NCBI GenBank assembly: GCA_009927705.1
Contig: RFMK01000139.1
Location: 1 to 19,605, forward strand
DNA: 19,605 nucleotides
DNA from: Actinomycetota bacterium
GTDB lineage: Bacteria > Actinomycetota > Actinomycetes > Nanopelagicales > Nanopelagicaceae
Direction: 5' to 3'
Each line of letters opens with the position of its first letter. The first letter of the stretch is position 1. The position numbers and the translations under genes are program-made. The notes under the pieces are model-generated. The model worked only from the letters and a program-made list of their open reading frames with translations. It was not told where the DNA came from and did not search any database. Below, piece after piece: positions 7,458 through 15,501 of the stretch.

Positions 7458-8470
7458 GATTGGCTATCCGTCAAGAATCGACCTACATAACGCGCTACTG
7501 CATTGACTGCAGACATAGAAGATGAATAATCCATTCGCGTTGGGCCGATGATTCCAAGTCCTCCGAGTGGATTGCCTTCAACTCCGTAACCCATCGTCAC
7601 CAAGCTCGTACGCTTGAGACCACTTTCCTTCTGTTCTTCACCAATGCGAACTCTCATGGTGTCACCCGCATCGCTCAACAAGCGCAGAAGAACTACTTGT
7701 TCCTCGAGCGCTTCCAAGACTCCATGAATTTCAACGGAGGATTCACCAGAACTACGGGCGAGGTTTGCAGTTCCTGCGAGAACTACTTTCTCTTCTGGTT
7801 TTTCAATTGCCATTTCAATCAAGTTCGAGATGATGAGTGCTGTCGATGTTCGTTCATTTCTCCCGAATGCCGCCAATATTCCCTCTAATTGTGGCGCTAC
7901 ATCAGACATGGATTTGCCCACAACTGCGCCATTAAGTCGTTGGCGGAGGTCGCCGAGCGATGTTTCGTTAAGTTCGTATGGAAGTTCAAGGACGCGTTGT
8001 TCGACTCGACCGGTATTGGTAATAAGAACCATCATTAATCGAGTTGGGGTCAGAAGTAACAATTCGATGTGGCGCACACGCGATTTCGTTAGTGATGGGT
8101 ATTGCACGACAGCAACCTGCTTCGTTACTTGTGCCAAAAGCCGTACCGTACGCATAACAATGTCATCAAGATCATTTGCGCCTTCAAGGAAGGTCTCGAT
8201 CGCTCTTCGTTCAGGCTTTGAAAGCGGTTTGACTGTCGCGATTTTGTCGACGAAGAGTCGGTAGCCCTTATCGGTTGGAATTCTTCCGGCGCTGGTATGA
8301 GGTTGTGTGATGAGACCTGCCTCTTCAAGAACTGACATCTCGTTGCGGATTGTCGCAGGAGATATTCCAAGTCCGTGGCGCTCAGAGATTGCTTTCGAAC
8401 CAACCGGTTCTTCAGTCGATACATACTCTTCGACGATTGCGCGGAGGATATCGAGTTGACGAGATTCCAT
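7454..8470 (-). CDS. hrcA: Heat-inducible transcription repressor HrcA
   Basis: HrcA binds the CIRCE operator and represses chaperone genes; GroEL helps keep it active. The 338-aa protein has an N-terminal winged helix (about 1-70, with GISPATIRNEMSVLEEAGL and the wing TSAGRIPTDKGYRLFVD) followed by a GAF-like domain and dimerisation regions to the C-terminus. I start at ATG 8470, giving MESRQLDILRAIV, which matches where the family begins. A TTG at 8491 in the same frame overlaps the previous stop as TTGA and would add seven residues; neither start has a strong Shine-Dalgarno (GGGA lies 11 bases before the ATG). The stop overlaps dnaJ as ATGA. I could not spot a CIRCE repeat in this window, so its targets (groES/groEL) are presumably elsewhere. 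Confidence 0.95.
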   Translation of the reverse strand: MESRQLDILRAIVEEYVSTEEPVGSKAISERHGLGISPATIRNEMSVLEEAGLITQPHTSAGRIPTDKGYRLFVDKIATVKPLSKPERRAIETFLEGANDLDDIVMRTVRLLAQVTKQVAVVQYPSLTKSRVRHIELLLLTPTRLMMVLITNTGRVEQRVLELPYELNETSLGDLRQRLNGAVVGKSMSDVAPQLEGILAAFGRNERTSTALIISNLIEMAIEKPEEKVVLAGTANLARSSGESSVEIHGVLEALEEQVVLLRLLSDAGDTMRVRIGEEQKESGLKRTSLVTMGYGVEGNPLGGLGIIGPTRMDYSSSMSAVNAVARYVGRFLTDSQS

Positions 8471-8487
8471 GCTTGAACGATTCCCGA

Positions 8488-8832
8488 TCAAATTGTTGCG
8501 ATACCGATTGTTGCCAGAATGATGAGTAACATCGCAGGAAAGCCAGTGCGGATTTTATTTGCTTTGAAATGATAGAAAATCGCTTCAGCCATGATGAACC
8601 AGATTGCTACAAAACCGTAGAGCTCAAGATCTGCGTTATCTAGGGCAAAACCAATGATGAGGGAGGAAGACGCGAGAATTTCGAAGATACCCACTAAACG
8701 CGCTAGTCCATCCGGGAAACCAACATCACGCGTACCGGAGAGGCCTGCGTTGCTTCCACTCGCTTTGGAGAGGCCCGAGATCAAGAAGATGAGGGCTAAA
8801 AGCAAGCTAATGACAGTGTGAAGGGTTTCCAT
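8488..8832 (-). CDS. Small DoxX/MauE-like membrane protein
   Basis: This 114-aa protein has four predicted membrane helices (about 4-22, 44-64, 71-89, 97-113). The ISGLSKA stretch at 18-24, the Glu in the second helix (GIFEILA) and the His near the end of the third (FYHFK) follow the DoxX/MauE/DUF4870-like pattern of four-helix membrane proteins. The function of most members is unknown; some are tied to redox or thiosulfate metabolism. It lies 14 bases after hemW and abuts hrcA. No Shine-Dalgarno precedes ATG 8832: the upstream bases are pyrimidine-rich (CTTTTCTCCTT). Expression probably depends on the operon. Nothing links it to heat shock or heme beyond position. Confidence 0.8.
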   Translation of the reverse strand: METLHTVISLLLALIFLISGLSKASGSNAGLSGTRDVGFPDGLARLVGIFEILASSSLIIGFALDNADLELYGFVAIWFIMAEAIFYHFKANKIRTGFPAMLLIILATIGIATI

Positions 8833-8846
8833 AAGGAGAAAAGTTA

Positions 8847-9992
8847 CTACAAAACTAACTCACGCACGATTCGGTCCGCAATCAAGCGGCCATTTTTACT
8901 TAACACCAACTTATTTTGAGCCCAACTCTCTCGATCCAGATCGCCGCTCGATACAAATTTCTCTGCAAGTGAAATTTGTGATGAGCTCATCTGAGAATGA
9001 AGAATTCCCTCTCGACGTCTGATCTGAAGCAAAATGAATTCATCGGCTTTGTTTTCTGGAGTTAAATTCTCTTTCTCCTGAATCGGTGATTCATTTTTTG
9101 CTATTCGCTCTTGGTAGCTCTTGGGGTGCTTGATATTCCACCAGCGCTCGCTTCCAAAATACGAATGCGCTCCAGGACCTGCTCCCCACCAAAATGATCC
9201 ATCCCAGTAAGCGATGTTGTGCCTACATTCGCCGCCAGGTTTGCTCCAATTACTTAACTCATACCAGGTGAATCCAGCAGCTTCGAAACTTTCATCAGCG
9301 TAGAGATATTTCTCTGCCGTTTCATCGTCAGATGGCATTACAAGTTCACCGCGTGCGACTTGTGCTGCCAACTTTGTCCCCCGTTCCACGATGAGTGCAT
9401 ATGCGCTTATGTGATCGATGGGTAATGCGAGCGCTGATTCGACGCTAGTTTTCCAATCAGCAAAACTCTCCCCCGGTGTTCCATAAATCAGGTCGACGCT
9501 GACATGTTCATAACCATTTTTCCGAGCCTGCTCCACCGCTCTCGCAACATTCACGGGCTTATGAGTTCGATCCAAAGTTTCAAGCACATGGGGCGCTGCT
9601 GATTGCATTCCCATTGAGATTCGGTTTGCGCCTGCTTCCCGCATATGCGCAAGGAATTGCTCGCTCACTGAATCCGGATTAACTTCAATCGTAATTTCAG
9701 CATCATTTGCCAGTTCAAACTTCTCCCGGATTGCAGAGATGACTCGTGCAAGGTCTGCGGAAGGCATTAGCGAGGGTGTACCACCGCCAAAAAAGATTGT
9801 CGGAACTTCGGCATTACCGACGCTTGAGCTCGCCATCTCAATTTCTTGAATCACCGCATCAATGTAATTTGCCGATACAGCGGCAAGGTCAGGACCCTGA
9901 AGTTCAGCAGGTGTGTACGTGTTGAAATCACAATAACCGCAGCGCTTCACGCAATACGGAATATGAACATAGAACGAGAGCCGAGGGCTCAC
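8847..9992 (-). CDS. hemW: Radical SAM heme chaperone HemW
   Basis: A coproporphyrinogen-III-oxidase-like radical SAM protein, now assigned as a heme chaperone (HemW) rather than a HemN oxidase. It is 381 aa from the chosen start. The 4Fe-4S motif is C14-VKR-C18-GY-C21 within YVHIPYCVKRCGYCDFNTY, the SAM-binding stretch is FFGGGTPS (67-74), and the HemW HNxxYW motif lies in RHNIAYWDG (257-265), followed by GAGPGAHSY. The open frame reaches an ATG at 10028, 35 bases inside lepA and without a ribosome site. GTG 9992 sits one base after the lepA stop and places the iron-sulfur motif at the usual distance from the N-terminus, so I use it. It is adjacent to lepA, as in many bacteria. Confidence 0.93.
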   Translation of the reverse strand: MSPRLSFYVHIPYCVKRCGYCDFNTYTPAELQGPDLAAVSANYIDAVIQEIEMASSSVGNAEVPTIFFGGGTPSLMPSADLARVISAIREKFELANDAEITIEVNPDSVSEQFLAHMREAGANRISMGMQSAAPHVLETLDRTHKPVNVARAVEQARKNGYEHVSVDLIYGTPGESFADWKTSVESALALPIDHISAYALIVERGTKLAAQVARGELVMPSDDETAEKYLYADESFEAAGFTWYELSNWSKPGGECRHNIAYWDGSFWWGAGPGAHSYFGSERWWNIKHPKSYQERIAKNESPIQEKENLTPENKADEFILLQIRRREGILHSQMSSSQISLAEKFVSSGDLDRESWAQNKLVLSKNGRLIADRIVRELVL

Positions 9993-9993
9993 G

Positions 9994-11862
9994 TTACTTC
10001 TTGACCTTTCCACTCTCGGCATCCGCATTTGTAGAAAGAGCAGCGATGAATGCTTCCTGAGGAACTTCTACGCGTCCCACCATCTTCATGCGCTTCTTTC
10101 CCTCTTTCTGTTTTTCCAGGAGTTTGCGCTTTCGAGTGATGTCACCGCCATAACACTTTGCAAGAACGTCTTTACGGATTGCACGAATATTTTCACGCGC
10201 AATGATCTTTGCACCGATTGCAGCCTGAATTGGGACTTCAAATTGCTGCCGCGGAATTAACTCTCGGAGCTTGGTCGTCATCATCACGCCATATGGATAT
10301 GCCTTCTCGCGATGGACTATCGAGCTAAATGCATCAACCGTTTCGCCTTGCAACAAGATATCCACTTTGACTAGATCTCCTTCGGCTTCGCCGATCGGTT
10401 CATAGTCCAAAGAGCCATAACCTTTGGTGCGCGACTTCAATTGATCAAAAAAGTCAAAGACAATCTCAGCCAGAGGTAGTGTGTACCGAATCTCTACTCG
10501 GTCTTCAGATAAATAATCCATGCCATTCAAGGTTCCACGTCGTTGTTGGCACAGTTCCATAATGGTGCCAATGAAATCGGTTGGGGAGAGAATCGTGGCT
10601 CGAACAATAGGTTCTAAGACTTTATCTACTTTACCGCTGGGATATTCACTCGGATTAGTAACGATTACTTCTTCGCCACCTTCTTTTGTTACTCGATACA
10701 CAACGTTTGGCGCAGTCGAAATCAAGGTCAAATTGAATTCACGCTCGAGTCGTTCGCGAACAATCTCCATGTGGAGCAGACCAAGGAAGCCGCATCGAAA
10801 TCCGAAACCTAGAGCGGCTGACGTTTCTGGTTCATAAACCAATGCAGCATCATTAAGTTGTAACTTATCGAGCGCATCACGCAACATTGGATATTCATCG
10901 CCGTCGATCGGATAGAGACCCGAGAAGACCATAGGTTTGGGATCTTTATAACCTGACAGTGCATTCTTTGTTGGCTTATGAAAAGTCGTGACGGTATCGC
11001 CCACTCGCGACAAGCGAACATCCTTCACGCCCGTAATCAAATAACCCACTTCACCTACTCCCAGACCTTTGCTTGAGACTGGTTCTGGTGAGATAACACC
11101 GATATCAAGAAGTTCATGCTTGACGCCAGTTGAGAACATTTGAATCTGTTCACGAGGCGATAGATGTCCATCAACAACGCGAACATAAGTTACGACGCCT
11201 CGATAAGTGTCATATACCGAATCAAAAATAAGTGCACGAGCAGATGCATTAGGGTCACCCTTTGGCGGTGGTATCTGCGCAACGATTTGGTCCAGCAATT
11301 CCTCGACTCCATTGCCGGTTTTTCCGGAAACACGGAGGCAATCTTCAGGTTTGCAACCAACGAGCTTTGAGAGTTCGATTGCGAATTTCTCCGGCTGTGC
11401 AGCAGGAAGATCAATCTTGTTCAACACTGGAATGATTGTGAGGTTATTTTCCATTGCAAGATAAAGATTTGCGAGCGTCTGCGCTTCGATACCTTGTGCG
11501 CAATCAACGAGGAGAATTGCTCCTTCGCACGCTGCAAGCGAACGCGAGACTTCGTAAGTGAAGTCAACGTGGCCGGGCGTATCGATCATGTTCAGGATGT
11601 ATTCCTTGCCATCGATTCCCGATTTCCACGGTAGACGGACTGCTTGACTCTTGATGGTGATTCCGCGCTCTCGCTCGATATCCATCCGGTCGAGATATTG
11701 CGCGCGCATGTTTCGCGCTTCGACTACACCTGTTATTCCCAACATTCGATCTGCAAGGGTCGACTTGCCATGATCGATATGCGCAATGATGCAGAAATTA
11801 CGAATCTGTTCGGGGTTTGTGGCAGCAGGCTGCGGAGCTTTTGCTAACGGAATTGCGGGCAT
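9994..11862 (-). CDS. lepA: Elongation factor 4 (LepA), ribosomal GTPase
   Basis: EF4 is a translational GTPase that binds the 70S ribosome, linked to back-translocation and to 30S assembly or initiation. The length of 622 aa is normal with a short N-terminal extension. GTPase motifs are G1 AHIDHGKST (27-35), G2 in RGITIK, G3 DTPGH (94-98), G4 NKID (148-151) and G5 SGK (179-181). Domains II, III and V follow, then the LepA-specific C-terminal domain with YGGDITRKRKLLEKQKEGKKR, the basic loop that reaches into the peptidyl-transferase centre. ATG 11862 has GGCGAG five bases upstream. rpsT ends 36 bases before it and hemW begins one base after its stop. Confidence 0.97.
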   Translation of the reverse strand: MPAIPLAKAPQPAATNPEQIRNFCIIAHIDHGKSTLADRMLGITGVVEARNMRAQYLDRMDIERERGITIKSQAVRLPWKSGIDGKEYILNMIDTPGHVDFTYEVSRSLAACEGAILLVDCAQGIEAQTLANLYLAMENNLTIIPVLNKIDLPAAQPEKFAIELSKLVGCKPEDCLRVSGKTGNGVEELLDQIVAQIPPPKGDPNASARALIFDSVYDTYRGVVTYVRVVDGHLSPREQIQMFSTGVKHELLDIGVISPEPVSSKGLGVGEVGYLITGVKDVRLSRVGDTVTTFHKPTKNALSGYKDPKPMVFSGLYPIDGDEYPMLRDALDKLQLNDAALVYEPETSAALGFGFRCGFLGLLHMEIVRERLEREFNLTLISTAPNVVYRVTKEGGEEVIVTNPSEYPSGKVDKVLEPIVRATILSPTDFIGTIMELCQQRRGTLNGMDYLSEDRVEIRYTLPLAEIVFDFFDQLKSRTKGYGSLDYEPIGEAEGDLVKVDILLQGETVDAFSSIVHREKAYPYGVMMTTKLRELIPRQQFEVPIQAAIGAKIIARENIRAIRKDVLAKCYGGDITRKRKLLEKQKEGKKRMKMVGRVEVPQEAFIAALSTNADAESGKVKK

Positions 11863-11898
11863 TAGCGCTCGCCTACTTTACGAAGATAGGTGGCTGGA

Positions 11899-12168
11899 TT
11901 AACGAACGCCAGCTTTATGGGCTGACTTAGCCATTGCTGACTTCTTATTTGAGGCTTGGTTGGCATGGATGACGCCTTTGGAAACTGCGACATCGAGTTC
12001 ACGCGATGCAGCGCTGAGTTCGGTTGCGATCGCCTTGGAATCTCCAGCAGCAAGCGCATCACGGAAGCGACGGATGGCGGTCTTGAATGATGAGCGAACA
12101 GACTTGTTGCGCAGACGCGCCTTGTCATTGGTCTTGATTCGCTTGATCTGAGACTTGATATTTGCCAC
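11899..12168 (-). CDS. rpsT: 30S ribosomal protein S20
   Basis: S20 is a primary 16S rRNA-binding protein of the 30S body. The 89-aa helical, Lys/Arg-rich sequence starts MANIKSQIKRIKTNDKARLRN and ends with HANQASNKKSAMAKSAHKAG, both family signatures. The start codon is GTG 12168, with GGAAGG ten bases upstream. The 103-base gap to holA holds a candidate promoter and an inverted repeat (separate entries), as expected for a ribosomal protein gene needing its own strong control. In mycobacteria I recall rpsT being divergent from holA; here it is codirectional. Confidence 0.97.
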   Translation of the reverse strand: MANIKSQIKRIKTNDKARLRNKSVRSSFKTAIRRFRDALAAGDSKAIATELSAASRELDVAVSKGVIHANQASNKKSAMAKSAHKAGVR

Positions 12169-12183
12169 GAACGTTGTGCCTTC

Positions 12184-12248
12184 CGGTTTGAGAACTAGTG
12201 AAATCGAGCGCCGAAGGGTATCAGCCGAACATGAAGAGGCTCAAACCG
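12184..12248. repeat. 9-bp inverted repeat in the rpsT upstream region
   Basis: CGGTTTGAG (12184-12192, plus strand) and its exact complement CTCAAACCG (12240-12248) are separated by 47 bases. On the rpsT strand one arm overlaps the presumed -35 element, and the other ends next to the GGAAGG ribosome site. In read-through RNA from holA the arms could pair and bring the structure up against the S20 ribosome site; RNA begun at the internal promoter would lack the first arm. This may be chance. Confidence 0.4.
12215..12244 (-). promoter_or_regulatory. Candidate rpsT promoter
   Basis: On the minus strand TTGAGC (12244-12239, -35-like) is 18 bases from TACCCT (12220-12215, -10-like). The -10 is preceded by TGA, giving an extended -10 (TGaTACCCT). 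Transcription would start near 12208, leaving a leader of about 40 bases with the GGAAGG ribosome site. The position in the only roomy gap near a ribosomal protein gene supports the call. Confidence 0.45.
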
Positions 12249-12271
12249 AGCGAAAACCCCGCTAGGAAGCG

Positions 12272-13228
12272 CTATCTACCCGAGACTTTCGTGGCGATTG
12301 AGACGATGCTTCGTTCAAGGGCATACAGAGGATCGGCTTCTGCGCCTTTTATTGCGACATCCGCCTTGGCCAGCTCTTGGACAGAGAACGCAATGAGCGC
12401 AGGCGACCACTTCGATAATTGACGACGAGCTTTATCAATCTGCCATGGCGCAAGGCCCAAAGAACCTGCGAGTTGGAAGGCGTTTGCATTACGAGGCGCA
12501 CCAGATACTTTCGCCAGAGTTCGAATTGATGAAGTCAGCGCAGAAACAATCATGACCGGATCAGTCCCCGAATCAATGGCATTTCGAAGGGCAACAAGCG
12601 CTGCGGTTGGATTACCGGCTAGCGTCGCATCAGCGACATCAAAACCGGTCGCTTCAATTCTTCCCTGGTAATACTTTGCGATGTCATCCTCATCAATAAC
12701 GGCTTTACCCGCATTGGTGTCGAATGCAATTTGACTGCACGCCGCCGCAAGTTCTCGTGTATCACTTCCCGTTGCATCAACGAGCGCAGTCACAGCTCCT
12801 GATGAAATTTTCCGTCCATGGCGAGCAAACTCTTCGCGAACAAACTCTTCTTTATCAGCAGCTTTCTTCATCGGTTCGCAGGTGATGACCTCGGGTTTTC
12901 TTTTCTTGATCTTGTCCAGTAAGCCTTTACCTTTAACGCCGCCTTTATGAATAAAGATCAAATGAAGATTAGGATCAAGTTGATCAAAGAGCGATTCAAT
13001 CTCTTCTTGCACTTCAGAAGTAACATCTTGAAGATCTTTTAGAACCAAGACTCTTTTATCAGCAAAGAGAGAGGGCGCTACAGCCTCTCCAAATCTTCCG
13101 AGTTCAAGACCGGCGCCATCGAGAATTGTCCGTTCAAAATCTGCGCGTAGCGCAAGCGCCTCAGCAAGTGCGCGATCAGCCAAGACCGATTCACCGCCAT
13201 GAATCAAGAGCATGGGATTTAACGCCAT
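12272..13228 (-). CDS. holA: DNA polymerase III subunit delta
   Basis: The delta subunit opens the beta sliding clamp within the clamp-loader complex. The 318-aa protein has the HolA layout: a degenerate AAA+ domain without Walker motifs (about 1-140, opening MLLIHGGESVLADRAL and including LVLKDLQDVT), a small helical domain (about 140-205, with DTRELAAACSQIAFD), and a C-terminal helical collar domain (about 210-318, with LGLAPWQIDKARRQLSKWS). The frame is open to a GTG at 13243, but ATG 13228 has GGAGAG six bases upstream and is preferred. This start overlaps the comEC 3' end by 10 bases, so the ribosome site lies inside comEC. The order comEA-comEC-holA is conserved in Actinobacteria. Confidence 0.95.
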   Translation of the reverse strand: MALNPMLLIHGGESVLADRALAEALALRADFERTILDGAGLELGRFGEAVAPSLFADKRVLVLKDLQDVTSEVQEEIESLFDQLDPNLHLIFIHKGGVKGKGLLDKIKKRKPEVITCEPMKKAADKEEFVREEFARHGRKISSGAVTALVDATGSDTRELAAACSQIAFDTNAGKAVIDEDDIAKYYQGRIEATGFDVADATLAGNPTAALVALRNAIDSGTDPVMIVSALTSSIRTLAKVSGAPRNANAFQLAGSLGLAPWQIDKARRQLSKWSPALIAFSVQELAKADVAIKGAEADPLYALERSIVSIATKVSGR

Positions 13229-14349
13229 TGGACTCTCCACCACTCCTTTTTCATTGTTCGAGTGGTGAATATATAGCGGCGGGCGCTCTCATCAAATCTC
13301 CACGCCACCGAAATCGGTCCATCTTGATCTGTTCGCAAGACGCGGACTCCTTGCTCCGTCAGGGCGTTGAGTAACTCGGAATTGGGGTGACCGTAACTGT
13401 TTCCTTCACCAACGCTCACCAGGGCAATCTCTGGCGAGATCTCGGCTAGAAATCCGGCATCTTGGAATCGGGAGCCATGATGCGGAAGCTTCAAGACATC
13501 AACCGATTCAAGATCGAATTCGCGCCGTAATTTGGCTTGAACTTCAGGTTCGATATCGCCGGTGACAAGGATCTTTCTATCATTCCATGTCACCAGAGCT
13601 ACAACACTTTGGTTGTTCTCTTGTGAGCCATCTCCTCCAAGAGATTGAAAATTTCCTCCAGTCCCATCGGGCCATAAGATCTGAATTACGACCTCACCGA
13701 TTGATGCCTTAAGTCCTTGTCTAACTTTGGTAGCTTTGAATTCAATTATTTCATCAATGATGGTGTTGCCATTACTCCACACCTCTCCAATTTCGAATTT
13801 TCTACTTAAGCCCTTCGCACCAAAATAGTGGTCTGCATGCCCATGTGAAATCACAACCAGAGGAAGGCTTTTGATTCCTGAACTCCGAAGACAACGTGCA
13901 AGTAAACGTGGTTCTGGTCCAGCATCAAAGAGAATTCCGCTGCCTGCTCCAAGATTGAGCACGAGCGCATCACCCTGTCCGACATCACATTGCACTATCT
14001 TCCAGTCGTTTCCAGGAAACATTATGCGCGCTGCTACTACGTTGCCCAACACAATAATCAGGACAATCATGAGTATCTTGTAGGACCTGCGACTGAAGAG
14101 AAGAAAGCAAAGCAGAACAAAACTTATGAATAACCAAAAATTGAGACCGATATTTGGAGTTGAATCCGACCAGCTCGCAACCGTTGCGATCCATTGCGCA
14201 CATACGTGCGCTGGCCAAATCAGTGCCTTACTCAGGAAATCAATCGGCATCGAAAGTAAAGAAAGAAACCCCAGAATCGTTATTGGCGCTACGGCGGGAG
14301 CGACCAGAACATTGAAAAATGATGCTGAAGGTGGAAATCTCCCCTGCAA
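13219..14349 (-). pseudogene. comEC: comEC, C-terminal part after frameshift (membrane segments + MBL domain)
   Basis: This is the second reading frame of a broken comEC, the channel protein that passes single-stranded DNA across the inner membrane. From about residue 13 (NVLVAPAVAPITILGF) it continues the competence membrane domain, then a helix pair (about 68-105), and ends with the metallo-beta-lactamase-like domain. That domain shows VGQGD (123-127), SHGHADH (168-174), VTGDIE (262-267), LPHHGS (288-293) and GNSYGHP (316-322); all usual motifs are present. The frame opens at TTG 14349, but its first 12 residues look like out-of-frame noise; the true join is at the T5 run 14315-14319. It could be translated alone from ATG 14250, but no ribosome site precedes that codon. 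The stop overlaps the start of holA. Confidence 0.85.
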
Positions 14350-15480
14350 GGATCAACAAATAGGGAGTACACGCAATTGTCGCTGCGCACGGAACTGCGA
14401 TCAATTCTGCGATTACTTCTGGCAAAAAACGAGACATTCTCGAGGTGAGCGCTGGTGATATGAAAATCAACCCGCTTGTTGCCAGAACGGAGAGAATGAA
14501 ACCTGGATCATGAGCTTGAAATGGGTCAATCAAGATCAGCAGTGAAATCGCTGTTGCAAGTGCTGCAACTGAATTGCGAGAGTTGCCACTTGCACGAGCC
14601 ACGATTACGACTCCGGCCATCACGCCAGCACGTAGAACTGAGGGTGAAGGTCTCACCAGCAGGAGAAAAAGTACGAGGAAGGTTGAAGTCAGAACTAACC
14701 GAGGAATGATTCTCGGAACTATTCGACGGGTCATGAAGAAGACTAAAGAACTAACAATCGCGAAGTTTGCCCCGCTCACGGCAGTGAGATGAGATAAGCC
14801 AGCACGCCGCATCTCATCGGTGAAGACAGAGCTCTGCAACGTGGTATCACCAATGATCATGCCCGGAATAAGTGCACCTGCATCATCGCCAAATTTTGAT
14901 AGTTGCTCACGAAATGCCCAGCGGAACTTGGTCAGCACTTTGGCCAAAAGAGACGGCGGTGAAATTACCTTTATGTTCTGCGAGGTAATGAGCGTTCCAG
15001 CAACTCGCTTCTCTGAAGTTTGAATTAAGGAACCAGTTAATTCGATTTCTTCACCAATAACGTGCTCTGAATTCACATCTGCGAGAACTCGAATAGGAAC
15101 GCGAACACCGCTAGCGTTACCTGAAATCGAAATCCAGGACGTCCGCGCAATGAATGAAAGTTTGCCGCCGTTGAGCAGTGAACCTTTCACTTTTTTGATT
15201 GTTCGCTTAGGTTCGCTCGTCACAACTGCGCGCACTTTTACTTCAGAATTTCCTCCAATCAATCGCGCAACTGTACTCTGCTGCAAAGTTGACTCGTGAA
15301 CGCTGTAGATCGCACCACCTACAAGAAGTGAGAAAAGGAGAACGGTTGTGAGAGAGTAACGCCGAAATAAGGCATAAGCGCCGACAAGTAATGCAAGACC
15401 CTGGAACCAAGATAAGTAACCGGCAAGGATTGCGCCGAACCACAGCCCGCAGGCATAAACAAGAAGTCTTAAATCAGCAT
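14240..15480 (-). pseudogene. comEC: comEC, N-terminal part (start codon lost, frameshifted 3' end)
   Basis: This is the first part of ComEC/Rec2. The segment upstream of 15286 translates in the same frame to residues starting ADLRLLVYACGLWFGAIL and contains three membrane helices, exactly the N-terminus expected of ComEC. A soluble OB-like domain (DUF4131) follows, then the competence domain with LIPGMIIGDTTL and RAGLSHLTAVSGANFA. No ATG, GTG or TTG occurs in this frame between the stop at 15601-15599 and TTG 15286. ATG 15480 lies one frame off; one extra base after it would give Met-x-Asp-Leu-Arg. The frame is lost again at 14315-14319, where ..GEISTFSIIF should run into NVLVAPAV, and it stops at 14240 after about 25 unrelated residues. 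A shortened protein from TTG 15286 (348 aa) would lack the first three helices. Repaired, the gene would encode about 753 aa, a normal length. Confidence 0.85.
14315..14319 (-). other. Frameshift site in comEC (T5 run)
   Basis: The minus strand reads ATC ATT TTT CAA TGT in the upstream frame. With one T fewer it reads ATC ATT TTC AAT GTT, joining ..STFSIIF to NVLVAPAV.., which restores the ComEC consensus across the join. The lesion is therefore a one-base insertion in a short homopolymer, or an error of that kind in the assembly. Confidence 0.8.
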
Positions 15481-15486
15481 GCGGCC

Positions 15487-15499
15487 CGCGCTTTGCGCG
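15487..15499. other. GC hairpin between comEA and comEC
   Basis: CGCGC-AAA-GCGCG (read on the minus strand) forms a perfect 5-bp stem with a 3-base loop. It lies 3 bases after the comEA stop and 6 bases before ATG 15480. No T-run follows, so it is not a standard intrinsic terminator. It occupies the place where a comEC ribosome site would be expected, and no Shine-Dalgarno is visible there. Confidence 0.4.
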
Positions 15500-15501
15500 C
15501 T

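Noticed and set aside
7830..8264. Plus-strand open frame of 144 codons opposite hrcA
   Set aside because: Ser/Arg-rich, low-information translation antisense to a clear HrcA.
12249..12263. Intrinsic terminator after holA (AGCG...CGCT with a T4 stretch)
   Set aside because: The stem is only 4 bp and the T stretch lies in the loop, not after the stem.
13219..14250. C-terminal comEC part as an independent metallo-beta-lactamase gene
   Set aside because: It still carries ComEC membrane helices, its nominal start is a TTG inside the upstream frame, and ATG 14250 has no ribosome site.
14315..14319. Programmed frameshifting or RNA-polymerase slippage in comEC
   Set aside because: A run of five T is short for slippage, no stimulatory structure or slow codon stands out, and the required shift is +1 (or -2). 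The separate lack of a start codon makes decay or assembly error more likely.
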